In this document: positions 24,281 to 33,796 of the stretch, in pieces
Numbering within the stretch: the stretch's first letter is position 1
How the letters are laid out: every line of letters begins with the position of its first letter
DNA from: Aquirhabdus sp.
GTDB lineage: Bacteria > Pseudomonadota > Gammaproteobacteria > Pseudomonadales > Moraxellaceae
DNA length: 52,964 bases
Reading direction: 5' to 3'
Assembly: GCA_030149815.1 (NCBI GenBank)
Contig: JASLHI010000021.1
Location: 1-52,964 of the forward strand
The notes under the pieces: generated by a model
Databases searched by the model: none
What the model was told of the DNA's origin: nothing
The model's input: the letters and a program-made list of their open reading frames with translations, nothing else
Position numbers and translations under genes: made by a program

Positions 24281-26380
24281 TCACAGCTCAACGCCATGTG
24301 TTGCAACAAACGCCACAAACTCATCTTCAGTCAAAGTCTGTATCCCCAACTCTTGAGCTTTGGCAAGCTTACTTCCAGCCTTCTCACCTGCGACAAGTGC
24401 CTTCGTTTTAGCAGAAATACTACCACTCACACGCGCACCTAATTCCTGCAAAATCATCGTCGCTTGCTCACGGGTAAAACGCGATAGCGTACCCGTCAAC
24501 ACCCAACTCTCACCCGTCAGTGGCTGACGTGTGCGTTTCACAGGTGCATCCCAATGTATGCCCGCAGCAATTAAACGCTCGATCACATCTTTGTTATGCG
24601 GATCGCATAGGAAGCTATAAATCCACTGCGCTGAAATTTCACCGACATCCGCAGTCATTTTTAGACTATCCAAATCCGCAGCAAACAACGCGTCTAAAGT
24701 CTGGAACTGCTCCGCGAGATTACGCGAAGTATTTTCCCCAACACCCCGAATCCCTAATGCAAAAATAAATCGAGCAAACGTGGTTTTCTTACTCGCCTCA
24801 ATCGCATCTAAAAGATTTTGGACAGATTTTTCACCCATCTTTTCGATCGTGAGTAACTCTTCACGGCGCGTATGAAGTTGATATAGATATGACACATCTT
24901 GAACCAAACCTTGATTCAATAATGCTTCCGCCCAACGCTCCCCAACCCCTTCAATATCCAATGCTTTGCGCGAAACAAAATGCCTGATCGCTTCGATGCG
25001 CTGCGCTGGACAAAATAACCCACCAGTACATCTTGCCAAGGCTTCACCTTCTGGCATCACCACAGGCGAATCACATACAGGACAAAACGTCGGCAAAATG
25101 ACTGCTTGCGCAGAAACAGGACGGAATTCAGGCCAGACACGTTCGACTTTTGGAATCACATCCCCAGTCCGATATACGCTCACCGTATCACCGACACGGA
25201 CATCTAAACGATGAATCTCACCAATGTTATGCAGCGTGACGTTACTGACGGTCACACCGCCCACAAACACAGGATTCAATCGTGCAACAGGTGTCAGCGT
25301 TCCTGTTCGTCCAACCTGCCAATCAATCTGCTCAACCGTGGTTAATGCTGCTTTTGCAGGAAACTTATATGCTGTTGCCCAACGCGGCTCACGACTTAAA
25401 AAGCCTAATTGCTGTTGATGACGCAATGAATCGACCTTGATGACCATGCCGTCAATTTCAACCAGAAGATCATCACGATCAATCTGGATTTGATTATAAA
25501 CGGCTTGAACCTCTTCAATCGAACTCACCACCTCCAATCGCTCAGAAATGGTAAACCCGAGAGATTTCAACCAATACAAAGACTCGGATTGCGTCGTCAA
25601 ATCATGTACAGGCTCACTTTGAGCAATTGAATAGGCATAGAAAGCCAAAGGTCTTGTTGCCGCAATCGCAGGATCAAGTTGGCGTAGGCTCCCTGCTGCG
25701 GCATTACGAGGATTGACATAGGTTTTTAAGCCACGAGCTTCGGCATCGCGATTGAGCTTGGCAAAGCCACTTTTTGGAATTAAAACCTCACCGCGTACCT
25801 CGAGAGTCCGTGGCACAGGTTCACCTGTCGGATCAACCAGTAGCAATGGCAAATTACGAATCGTCAACGCATTATGCGTCACATCTTCACCAGTCTCACC
25901 ATCGCCACGCGTCACGGCTTGCACTAGTTTGCCATCTTGGTAAATCAATGACACAGCCAAACCATCAAGTTTCAGTTCTAACTCATATTGAATGGGCTGC
26001 CCTACTAATCGCTCACGGATTCGCTGATCAAAGCTTTTTAATTCTTCTGCATTAAAAATATTTCCTAGCGACAACATCGGGACTTGGTGAGTAACGCTCG
26101 TAAACTGACCAAGCGCATGCCCGCCCACACGAGTCGTTGGCGAATCAGGTTGAACTAAATCTGGATATTGTTCTTCTAAATGTTTAAGACTAAAAAATAG
26201 CTGATCATATTCACCATCATCAATGGTCGGTGCATCCATGACATAATACGCATGACTATGAATGCGTAATAACTCGATAAGCTGACGCATTTTTGCCACA
26301 ACGCCATTAGTGACCAGACTAACAGGGCTATCTTCGTGATTGGCAACATCATTCAAATCACCAAATAAATCACCTGTCAT
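24281..26380 (-). CDS. ligA: NAD-dependent DNA ligase LigA
   Basis: Seals nicks in replication and repair using NAD+. 699 residues, full length. Order: Ia domain (YYVMDAPTIDDGEYDQLFF), adenylation domain with the active Lys in ELKLDGLAVSLIY (about residue 138) and VRGEVLI, OB fold (YKFPAKAALTTV), a Cys4 zinc finger (CPVC ... CTGGLFCPAQR), helix-hairpin-helix repeats (KMGEKSVQNLL, IRGVGENTSRNLA) and a C-terminal BRCT domain (SWVLTGTLSRFTREQ). AAGGAATAG lies before the ATG. The N-terminus carries about 25 residues more than E. coli LigA. Confidence 0.97.
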   Translation of the reverse strand: MTGDLFGDLNDVANHEDSPVSLVTNGVVAKMRQLIELLRIHSHAYYVMDAPTIDDGEYDQLFFSLKHLEEQYPDLVQPDSPTTRVGGHALGQFTSVTHQVPMLSLGNIFNAEELKSFDQRIRERLVGQPIQYELELKLDGLAVSLIYQDGKLVQAVTRGDGETGEDVTHNALTIRNLPLLLVDPTGEPVPRTLEVRGEVLIPKSGFAKLNRDAEARGLKTYVNPRNAAAGSLRQLDPAIAATRPLAFYAYSIAQSEPVHDLTTQSESLYWLKSLGFTISERLEVVSSIEEVQAVYNQIQIDRDDLLVEIDGMVIKVDSLRHQQQLGFLSREPRWATAYKFPAKAALTTVEQIDWQVGRTGTLTPVARLNPVFVGGVTVSNVTLHNIGEIHRLDVRVGDTVSVYRTGDVIPKVERVWPEFRPVSAQAVILPTFCPVCDSPVVMPEGEALARCTGGLFCPAQRIEAIRHFVSRKALDIEGVGERWAEALLNQGLVQDVSYLYQLHTRREELLTIEKMGEKSVQNLLDAIEASKKTTFARFIFALGIRGVGENTSRNLAEQFQTLDALFAADLDSLKMTADVGEISAQWIYSFLCDPHNKDVIERLIAAGIHWDAPVKRTRQPLTGESWVLTGTLSRFTREQATMILQELGARVSGSISAKTKALVAGEKAGSKLAKAQELGIQTLTEDEFVAFVATHGVEL

Positions 26381-26533
26381 ATCTATTCCTTAAAATACCA
26401 AAACCGACACAAAAACTGAGATTTGCACGCCATCAACTGGCGGCACAGCAATTGCGATATTTTCAGTGATTCATACTATCTATTCAAGCAAGATCATGAA
26501 TAGATCATTCCGAAAACAACAAAATCCACGCAT

Positions 26534-26563
26534 AAAAAAAGATAGCACAGCTATCTTTTTTAT
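26534..26563 (-). terminator. Terminator after the lipase gene
   Basis: GATAGC ACA GCTATC (26541-26555) is flanked by an A-run on one side and a T-run on the other, so it is a rho-independent terminator in either direction. It lies 27 bases beyond the lipase stop and separates the lipase from ligA. Confidence 0.85.
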
Positions 26564-26589
26564 ATTGTATTGATCATGACGACAACAAA

Positions 26590-27585
26590 TTATAATCCTG
26601 CGACTTTCAGACGATTTGCCTGATTACGAAATAATGTCACTGGACTGACTTCCAATGGAGAAACCAAACCAAAGAATAAATTGACTTCATCCAAATGATT
26701 CTGGAAATAATTATCACGAATCACTGTCCCTAAGTGACTAGAACATTGTCCAACTAAGCCATCACTAGCACCAGGAATCAATACACTCGTCAAACCCAAG
26801 AAATAATCTGCTGGATTTAATGGGTTAGTTAATATGCCTGTTCCACCCCATGAGTAATATTTGATGCCATTCACCGAAGAAGCGCCTTGACCGCAATTCG
26901 TCGTAGGAATCCCTTGTGGGAACTGAGCGTTATATGCAGCCATACCTGATGACGTGAGCTGATTCAAACCTGCAAGCGAACTTTGGCTATATTGCTGACC
27001 TGATGAAAGATCTAGTAATGAAAAGAACGCATTCACTCCACCAGAAATCGCAGGAGTCAAAAGACCACCTAGCACAGGAACTTGCGTCACGCTTTTGACT
27101 GTATCGGCCACTGGAGATCCTAAATTTGGACCCGCAACACCAGTGACAGACGCCACATTATTTGGCATCGTAGCTGCAACATAGCGTGAATCAAGAACGC
27201 CTTGACTATGTCCTATCAGATTGACTTTTTGCGCACCCGTAATTGCCAAGATTTGATTCACTTGGCTGCGTAACTGCTCACCACGGACGTAAGACGAATC
27301 AAAAGAGGCAACTTGGGTCGCAAAAACCGTTGCACCATTTGAAGTCAAATCAGCATTAATCCCATAAAAATACTGACCAATCGTCAGCCCACCAATCGCC
27401 GTAAAGCCACCCATCCCATGCGCCATGACCAAAGGATATTTGGTTTTTGCGTAGGTTGAGGTGACTGTTGCACTACCTCCGACTTTACAGCCTGACGTGC
27501 TACAGAATTGATAAGTTGCTGTTGCTGCTGAAGCTAGGGATGAGGCAAGTAAGCTTCCGACCAATACAAGTGCAGAACGTTTCAT
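26590..27585 (-). CDS. Secreted triacylglycerol lipase (family I type)
   Basis: Extracellular lipase of about 331 residues. The signal peptide is MKRSALVLVGSLLASSLASA with a cleavage site near ATA. The alpha/beta hydrolase has HGMGGF (oxyanion hole), the nucleophile Ser in LIGHSQGVLD, the acid Asp in PGASDGLVGQCSSHLG and the catalytic His in FQNHLDEVN. Two cysteines (NCGQG, GQCSS) could form the disulfide of family I.1/I.2 lipases. The start at 27585 (or 27588, ATGATG) is chosen for AAAGGAAA upstream; the longer frame adds a charged stretch that would spoil the signal peptide. Family I.1/I.2 lipases need a foldase (Lif), normally adjacent; none is nearby. It sits between zipA and ligA. Confidence 0.93.
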   Translation of the reverse strand: MKRSALVLVGSLLASSLASAATATYQFCSTSGCKVGGSATVTSTYAKTKYPLVMAHGMGGFTAIGGLTIGQYFYGINADLTSNGATVFATQVASFDSSYVRGEQLRSQVNQILAITGAQKVNLIGHSQGVLDSRYVAATMPNNVASVTGVAGPNLGSPVADTVKSVTQVPVLGGLLTPAISGGVNAFFSLLDLSSGQQYSQSSLAGLNQLTSSGMAAYNAQFPQGIPTTNCGQGASSVNGIKYYSWGGTGILTNPLNPADYFLGLTSVLIPGASDGLVGQCSSHLGTVIRDNYFQNHLDEVNLFFGLVSPLEVSPVTLFRNQANRLKVAGL

Positions 27586-27783
27586 CATTATTTCCTTTCT
27601 ATCGTTAGTATAATTTTTGTTCACACGCTGTGTGATTCAGTCAACCTTGTGACTGGGCGATTTTTGCACACAATCAAAGAAAGTGAACAAAAATCAGATA
27701 AGTGGACAAAAAGTGAACTAGTAGACAAAAAAGAAGAGTAGTTATTTTTACAGTTTAAGATTTGATAAAGAACGCTTTCCCGT

Positions 27784-27827
27784 AAAAAAAGCCACTAAGA
27801 TATCTAATCTTAATGGCTTTTTTTGGC
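27784..27827 (-). terminator. Terminator after zipA
   Basis: AAAAAAAGCCACTAAGAT and ATCTTAATGGCTTTTTTT are inverted copies with one mismatch around a short AT loop, bounded by A and T runs. It lies about 40 bases past the zipA stop and should end the smc-zipA transcript. A degenerate family C repeat (27831-27852) lies between it and zipA. Confidence 0.85.
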
Positions 27828-27830
27828 TTC

Positions 27831-27852
27831 ACCTCTCTTTAGAAAAGAGGGT
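27831..27852. repeat. Degenerate family C repeat
   Basis: CACCTCTCTTTAGAAAAGAGGGTG is a short hairpin (CCTCTCTTT / AAAGAGGG) resembling the CCCTCCTTT / AAAGGAGGG copies at 24230 and 41350-41375. The relationship is a guess from similar words. Confidence 0.4.
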
Positions 27853-27866
27853 GGAAACTTGAACAT

Positions 27867-28955
27867 TTAACGTGATGGCCTAAAGTCCAAAACCTGATGA
27901 CGATAATGCCCTTTTAACTGCTCACTCAGTAAGTTCATTTCATCATCAAGTAAATGTGCATAACATTCTTGGCTTAAACGTTGTGCCGTACTCATCATCA
28001 TGTCAAAACCTTGTAAAGGCTTAATTCCAGGCAAAGCCAAGAAAAATGATAATCCATCAAAGTTTTCCTGCTCCATCGTATCCAAGTCAAATCCTGCTGG
28101 ACCTTCCTGAGTATATTTCAAGACACTAAACATCATTGAGCCTTCACCCGTTGCCTCCTCGAATCGGTGGAATAAATCCATTTCTCCGAAACGAAGTCCG
28201 TATTTACGCAACAATCGAAGCACCGTACGTCCTTCTAATGGACGACCACTTTTCGGTAATAAGTGAATCGCAATAATCTGTTCAGCTTGTACCAAAATGC
28301 TGTCTTCTTCACTGCGAGTATGCTCTGCAAGATGATCATTAATCAGCGCACTTTCACCTTCCCACTCAGCCAGTTGTCGTGTTTCGATGACTTGCGCTAA
28401 TGCATCAGGACTGACGACGCTATGCGGCATTAACGAATCATAGACTTGGTTGAGATCAGAAATAATGTCGCCATGACGACCCATTTCCTCAATCGTACTC
28501 GCTTGTGCCAAATCATCTAACATCGCATCCAAAGCATTATGATCTTGTTCGTTAGTTGCATGCGACCTTACAGCGAATTGTTCAGACTTGCTGTCGACCA
28601 ATACAGGAATATCTAGCGGAGGTGTCAATAATGCTGGAGTTTCTGCCACTCCTACATCATCAACTGCCTGCTCATCCAGTGTCGGATGAATACGTGTCTG
28701 CTGATGATTGTGCTGATTAATCGTTTGAGTAATAAAATCATTGGCTGAAATAACGGGCGCAATTGAAGCAGGTTCGGATGCAGCTTGTGCATCTGGTTCA
28801 ACTTGTGGAGCAGCAATAGGCGTCGGTTCGCTGACTTGGTCAGCTTTACTTTTTGCTGTTTTATTTGCAGCAAATTTAGGCTGAACAATCATATACAAAC
28901 CGATGAGCATCAGAATGACAGCAACCAGTACGCCTAGTACGACTAGAATGTCCAT
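27867..28955 (-). CDS. zipA: Cell division protein ZipA
   Basis: Anchors FtsZ polymers to the inner membrane at the division site. 362 residues: an N-terminal membrane helix (about 4-25, VVLGVLVAVILMLIGLYMIV), a Pro/Gln/Ala-rich linker of roughly 190 residues, and the C-terminal FtsZ-binding domain (about 215-362) with GRTVLRLLRKYGLRFGEMDL, LFHRF and a hydrophobic sheet that packs on the FtsZ tail. The start is preceded by CAGGAGGGG, which overlaps the last codons of smc; the gap to smc is 3 bases, so the two are coupled. Confidence 0.92.
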   Translation of the reverse strand: MDILVVLGVLVAVILMLIGLYMIVQPKFAANKTAKSKADQVSEPTPIAAPQVEPDAQAASEPASIAPVISANDFITQTINQHNHQQTRIHPTLDEQAVDDVGVAETPALLTPPLDIPVLVDSKSEQFAVRSHATNEQDHNALDAMLDDLAQASTIEEMGRHGDIISDLNQVYDSLMPHSVVSPDALAQVIETRQLAEWEGESALINDHLAEHTRSEEDSILVQAEQIIAIHLLPKSGRPLEGRTVLRLLRKYGLRFGEMDLFHRFEEATGEGSMMFSVLKYTQEGPAGFDLDTMEQENFDGLSFFLALPGIKPLQGFDMMMSTAQRLSQECYAHLLDDEMNLLSEQLKGHYRHQVLDFRPSR

Positions 28956-28958
28956 TGC

Positions 28959-31900
28959 TTAATCCCCTCCTGAAGCAACGAGCGTCTCAGCCTCGTCTAA
29001 GTTTACGGCGACTAGTTTAGAAATCCCTGCTTCTGGCATTGTTACGCCCATTAATTCACCTGCCATCATCATTGCTAACTTATTATGGGTAATGTATATG
29101 AATTGAACACTTGTAGACAGGTCTTTTACCAATCGACAAAATCTTGCTACGTTTGCATCGTCTAGTGGTGCATCCACTTCATCCAACAAACAAAATGGTG
29201 CTGGATTTAATTTAAAGATTGCAAAAACCAAGGATAAAGCAGTTAATGCTTTTTCGCCACCCGATAATAGCGCGATACTGCTATTCCGCTTTCCTGGTGG
29301 CTGTGCCATAAAGCGCACCCCCGATTGCCAGCCATCTTCAAGAATCAGTTTTGCCTCACCGCCACCAAACACTTTTGGAAAAAGCTGTTGCAGTTCACCA
29401 TTGACCTGATCAAAGGTCGCCATAAATAAGCTACGCGTCTCACGATCAATCGTCTGCATCGCATCGTCAAGCTGCGCTAACGTTTGATTGAGATCATCCA
29501 TCTGATGCTTCAGCTCATCAAATCGCTCTGTCACCTCAGCAAGTTCCGCAGGTGCTGCAAGATTTAACTCGCCAAGACGTTGAATCGCATGATCTAACTG
29601 TACCAAATCTGCTTGCAAAACCACTTCTGGTTTATCTGACAATTCGGCCTTTTGGTTGAGATCAGGAACTGACGCCTCGATACTCGCAAACTGTTCCGCT
29701 AACTGAGCAAGATGGCTTTTTTCGGATTGCCAAGCCAACCGTGTTTGCTCAAGCTCATCACGCAACGTTGATTCCGCTTGGGTTTGAATCTGACGATCAT
29801 GCTCAAGCTGTTGTAGCGCAATTTGCGCTTCTTTCAAATCGGTTTGACGGGTTTGCCACAGCTTATCAGCTGCTTGAGCAGCCTGTTCAGACTCGACCAA
29901 CACATCAGATAATTTCGGCAATTCAACCTGAACTTGCTGTAATTCTGTATGAATACTCGCTTGCTCATCCACCAAACGACTTTGCTGGAATATTGAACGA
30001 TCCAAAGCCGTATTCAGGGACTCAATCCGAATCTGGCGCGTTTGGATTTCTAATTCATTCGCTTGTTGTTGCATTCTCAATTGCTGAATTTGCATCGTCG
30101 TTTGGCTGAGATTCTGTTGTGCGCTACTCGCCTCTTGCTCACGACTTGAGACTTGCGCCAAAAGTGGATTCAAACGAATGTCTAGTGCAGCTTGTTCATA
30201 CTGCACATCATTCAATCGTTCCATATCTTCTTGCTGACTGGATATGAGTAATGCCAACTGTCCGCGTTGGTTCTCAATCTGCCCTTGCTGAGATTGCAAT
30301 TTACTTTCTAATCGCGCACGAGATAAGGCCAATGCCTGCTGCTGTTGCTTTGCAGCATTGATCTTAGTCACACACTCTTGTTGCTGACGATGATCATCTG
30401 CGTACTGTTGCTCAACCTCTTTTAACTGCTCAACTGCATCTGCCAACGTTCGTTCACTATCCAAGATTTCCGCATTCAGCGACTCTAAACGCAAACGCCT
30501 CGCTAGCACACCATTTTGATGTGCAGACTCTAACGACACACTCTCTGTACGCGCCAAATCAATCGCCCAGTCTGCACCAACCCAATGACCATCTAATGAA
30601 ATGATGGATTGATAAGACGTCAGTTGACCTTGTAATTGATACGCTTCATGACGCGCATCGACTACATTCCAGTGCCGCCAAATCGATAACTGTGGTTCAA
30701 CAAACCATGATGAAAATGGTGAGGCACCTTCCAATATTTCAAAATCAACTGGAACACTCTGATCCGATAATGTTCGATGAATATTACGACCCACAGGCTC
30801 AGTCGCATCGACATGTGCTTTAAGCCACTGCCCTAATACTGTTTCAATTAATCCGAGATGTGGACGCCCCTGATCTGAAATTTGGAGTTGATCAATTAAT
30901 CGGTTGCCATCGGGTTCTGCTGCTTTTTGAGATTGATTGTGTCCATTCCTCTTGGCATCTGGCTGTTCTTGTAATGCCAAGAGTGCACGCTGTTCACCGC
31001 GTAGACCTTCATGTTTTTGACTTAATTCGCGTTGCTGATTACGGCAAGTCGTTCGAACCAATTCACCATGTTGAACACGCTCTTGAACAGCCTGTTGCTC
31101 ACTTTGTAGCTTAATTAGAGCATGGGTCACTTCTTCAAATTGTTGATCAATCTCAGACAGCTCATCTGCTAAGGCAGTTGGATCAAGCTGAGTGACGACC
31201 TGCTCTAATTGCGCAATTTGCGCAGCTTGTCGACTTTGCTGGCGGGTAATATTGTCTTGTTCACGAACCAACTCAGCTCGCTTTTGCTGACTGGATTGAA
31301 TCCGTTCACGAATACTTTGTAATTCTTGATGAGTGCGTCGTGCATGTTCCTGCATATCTGGAAGCTGTATTTCCAATGCAGACATTGATTGCAGTAACGA
31401 TTGGCGGCGCGGCTGACTTTGATCATGCGTCACAATCAAATCTGCAAGCACAGCTTTATCATGATCAATCTGATTGGTTAATGAATCATGCTGCGCTGCC
31501 AAACTTGCCGAGCGCTCATGAAGCCGCGAAGCCGTTTGCTGATGCTGTGACAAATTGGCTGATGCGCTCTGACGAAGCCTCTCAGCTTCCTGCCACGCAA
31601 GTTGCAATGGTTGTGACTCGGCAAGCAATTGCGACAGCCGCGCGGATTGTTGGTGCACAGCCGAATCCAGATCATTCAGCGTACTACGCAAACTTCGGTA
31701 CTGATCACCTAGTTGAGTAAGCTTTGTGGTGTGTCCAGCTTGTCGTGTCGCGGTCGCAAAATATTGCACTGTCCATAATGACAACTGAGCTGAACGGCGT
31801 TCCTCAATTAATTTCTTATGCTTTAACGCCGCTTGGCTTTGCCGTTCAAGCGCACGTTGGCGGCGTCCGAGTTCATCGGCCAAATCCTGCAAGCGAGATA

Positions 31901-32471
31901 AATTCAGCCGAGTATCATCAAGATGCTGCTGCGTTTCTTTGCGGCGTGCTTGATAACGCGATACACCTGCCGCTTCTTCAATAAATACTCGCAAATCTTC
32001 TGGTTTGGCTTCCACCAAACGATTAATCATGCCCTGCTCAATCACCGCATAAGAACGCGGTCCTAAGCCCGTACCCAAGAAAATATCGGTAATATCGCGG
32101 CGGCGGCAGCGCGTACCATTAAGATAATAATCGGATCGTCCATCACGACTGACTTGGCGCCTAATCGACAACTCACTATAAGCGTTATATGCACCGCCCA
32201 ACTTGCCGAATGTATTTTCAAAATGCAATTCAACACTGGCTTGCCCAATGGGTTTTTTATTCACTGTCCCTGCAAAAATCACATCACTCATCGCCTCACC
32301 GCGAAGCTGGCGTGCAGAAGACTCGCCCATGACCCAACGAATCGCGTCAATCACATTCGATTTGCCACAGCCGTTTGGTCCCACGACGGCAGTAAGGTCT
32401 TGTTTGAAGGTTAACGTGGTTGGATGAACAAAGGATTTAAAACCCGCCAAACGGAGACTACGCAGACGCAT
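28959..32471 (-). CDS. smc: Chromosome partition protein Smc
   Basis: ATPase that extrudes DNA loops and, with ScpA and ScpB (20.8-22.3 kb), organises the chromosome. About 1170 residues: an N-terminal head with Walker A GPNGCGKSNVIDAIRWVMGE near residue 32, a long Gln-rich coiled coil (about 170-490 and 660-1000), a hinge (about 510-640), and a C-terminal head with signature LLSGGEKALTALSLVFAIF, Walker B FCLLDEVDAPLDDAN and the D-loop. The start at 32471 (MRLRSLRLAGFKSF) has GAGG before it and matches the family; the frame extends 8 codons further to 32495. Being Smc rather than MukB fits Moraxellaceae and Pseudomonadaceae. Confidence 0.97.
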   Translation of the reverse strand: MRLRSLRLAGFKSFVHPTTLTFKQDLTAVVGPNGCGKSNVIDAIRWVMGESSARQLRGEAMSDVIFAGTVNKKPIGQASVELHFENTFGKLGGAYNAYSELSIRRQVSRDGRSDYYLNGTRCRRRDITDIFLGTGLGPRSYAVIEQGMINRLVEAKPEDLRVFIEEAAGVSRYQARRKETQQHLDDTRLNLSRLQDLADELGRRQRALERQSQAALKHKKLIEERRSAQLSLWTVQYFATATRQAGHTTKLTQLGDQYRSLRSTLNDLDSAVHQQSARLSQLLAESQPLQLAWQEAERLRQSASANLSQHQQTASRLHERSASLAAQHDSLTNQIDHDKAVLADLIVTHDQSQPRRQSLLQSMSALEIQLPDMQEHARRTHQELQSIRERIQSSQQKRAELVREQDNITRQQSRQAAQIAQLEQVVTQLDPTALADELSEIDQQFEEVTHALIKLQSEQQAVQERVQHGELVRTTCRNQQRELSQKHEGLRGEQRALLALQEQPDAKRNGHNQSQKAAEPDGNRLIDQLQISDQGRPHLGLIETVLGQWLKAHVDATEPVGRNIHRTLSDQSVPVDFEILEGASPFSSWFVEPQLSIWRHWNVVDARHEAYQLQGQLTSYQSIISLDGHWVGADWAIDLARTESVSLESAHQNGVLARRLRLESLNAEILDSERTLADAVEQLKEVEQQYADDHRQQQECVTKINAAKQQQQALALSRARLESKLQSQQGQIENQRGQLALLISSQQEDMERLNDVQYEQAALDIRLNPLLAQVSSREQEASSAQQNLSQTTMQIQQLRMQQQANELEIQTRQIRIESLNTALDRSIFQQSRLVDEQASIHTELQQVQVELPKLSDVLVESEQAAQAADKLWQTRQTDLKEAQIALQQLEHDRQIQTQAESTLRDELEQTRLAWQSEKSHLAQLAEQFASIEASVPDLNQKAELSDKPEVVLQADLVQLDHAIQRLGELNLAAPAELAEVTERFDELKHQMDDLNQTLAQLDDAMQTIDRETRSLFMATFDQVNGELQQLFPKVFGGGEAKLILEDGWQSGVRFMAQPPGKRNSSIALLSGGEKALTALSLVFAIFKLNPAPFCLLDEVDAPLDDANVARFCRLVKDLSTSVQFIYITHNKLAMMMAGELMGVTMPEAGISKLVAVNLDEAETLVASGGD

Positions 32472-32582
32472 AACGACCTCGTTTGAACAATCCAAATCGT
32501 GCGAAACATGACCAACGGCTTTGTATATCTACAAAACCGTTCATGTCACTCGTCTCAAACACGATCAATAATGCACTCAATA

Positions 32583-33284
32583 CTATTTTCCACGGCGAGA
32601 GCGTTGCGCCCAAGCCAATTCAATTTGCTTCATTCGCGCCAAAGAATCCAAAACGAGATTTCGCAAATGCCGACAAAAATCTTCCATAAAAATAGCAGAC
32701 TGCTCGCCTTTACGAATCAGAATTGCATCTATCACTAATTTAAACAAATCAAACGCTTCTTGTAACTCACGCTTTGATGTATTCAACGTCAAAAAATAGC
32801 TTCTGCGAAATGCAGGCAATAAATTATCAAAAATATCGCGCAAATAAGCATTCCCAACTAGTGTGTGCGTACTTTGTAAGAAAGCAAAAACTGTATCGTA
32901 AAAATGCTCAATATCGCCAGCTTTAACATGCGTTGCCAACTCAGCAAGCAACAAATTCATGCGCTCGCCATCCATTTGTCGCCATGCTTCGCTGGTTCGA
33001 TGAACCATCGCACCCAACATCAACGTCCCAGCCTCAAACAACGATTTAATCTGCTGCACTGACAGCTCAGAAACCATCGCACCGCGGCGAGGATAAATTT
33101 TAATTAAATAACTTCGTTCAAGAATCAATAATGCCTCGCGGACTGAGCCACGACTCACATTCAGATCCTTCGCGATACGTAACTCTTGGATACGCTCACC
33201 TTCGACCAATTCACCTGTAATAATTTGCTCGCCGATATGTCGTGCGATTTGCTCCGACAAACTTTCTGCCGCCAGAAAAGCCAT
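32583..33284 (-). CDS. GntR-family regulator with FCD domain
   Basis: A 233-residue transcription regulator. The N-terminal winged helix (about 8-75) is of GntR type: LSEQIARHIGEQIITGEL, GERIQELRIAKDLNVSRGSV and REALLILE. The rest (about 85-220) is helical and of FCD type, a domain that often binds organic or fatty acids with or without a metal. The start at 33284 (MAFLAAESL) has AGGGGTGG before it; an in-frame alternative lies 7 codons upstream. The gene lies 111 bases upstream of smc on the same strand. From memory the smc-GntR neighbourhood is kept in Acinetobacter. Its ligand is unknown. A good operator candidate lies at 33570-33582. Confidence 0.9.
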   Translation of the reverse strand: MAFLAAESLSEQIARHIGEQIITGELVEGERIQELRIAKDLNVSRGSVREALLILERSYLIKIYPRRGAMVSELSVQQIKSLFEAGTLMLGAMVHRTSEAWRQMDGERMNLLLAELATHVKAGDIEHFYDTVFAFLQSTHTLVGNAYLRDIFDNLLPAFRRSYFLTLNTSKRELQEAFDLFKLVIDAILIRKGEQSAIFMEDFCRHLRNLVLDSLARMKQIELAWAQRSRRGK

Positions 33285-33796
33285 ACAACCACCCCTAAGG
33301 ACCATGCGCTAGGCAAACAAAAACCGATATGCATTAGACCATGTTGTTAATCTGCGTTTTATCAAAAATCACGACATTTAAAGACAATGTAGATGAATAT
33401 TTTAAACACGCATATATTACAACTTTGCAATTTAATTCATGGTCTTATACTGTTGTTTTGGTGTCACTTTGAGCCTCTGAACATTACAAATATTCAGTGA
33501 TTACTCTTCGTTCTAAAATCAGATTAAGATTATGTACTATCGCAAACTTTGTACTCTCTTTCATGTACAATTGTCAGACAATAAATGTAAGAATACCAGC
33601 TTTATTCATTATTTTCCGATGAAACACGCTATATCCCAGTATGGTGCAAATATTGAATTGGTTTGATGAAAATTTAGCAAAAAAATAGCCTATGATATTT
33701 GCAATGCTCATCACAAAAATCACTCTATTCTCAAATACTTTTGGATTATTTAGCAGATCTTTCTGTAATAACCACTTCTTAATGGAATGCTAGGCT
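33285..33796. other. 512-base divergent intergenic region
   Basis: The largest gene-free stretch of the window, between the GntR gene (minus) and birA (plus). It is AT-rich and holds the palindrome at 33570-33582. No start-stop frame with a ribosome binding site was found, so a small RNA is possible but not supported by any structure I could see. Confidence 0.45.
33570..33582. promoter_or_regulatory. Putative GntR/FadR-type operator
   Basis: ATTGT CAG ACAAT is a perfect 5-base inverted repeat. Its inner 11 bases TTGTCAGACAA fit the general FadR-subfamily operator pattern TNGTNNNACNA exactly. It lies 286 bases before the start of a FadR/FCD-type GntR regulator and 215 bases before birA. It may serve autoregulation or control of a transcript towards birA. 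Confidence 0.45.

Noticed and set aside
29741..30109. Plus-strand frame of 122 codons opposite smc (also 31340-31720)
   Set aside because: Lies wholly opposite the conserved Smc coiled coil; arises from its Gln-rich codon pattern.
33285..33796. Small RNA gene in the 512-base gap
   Set aside because: No convincing promoter-terminator pair or stable fold was seen beyond the 13-base palindrome.
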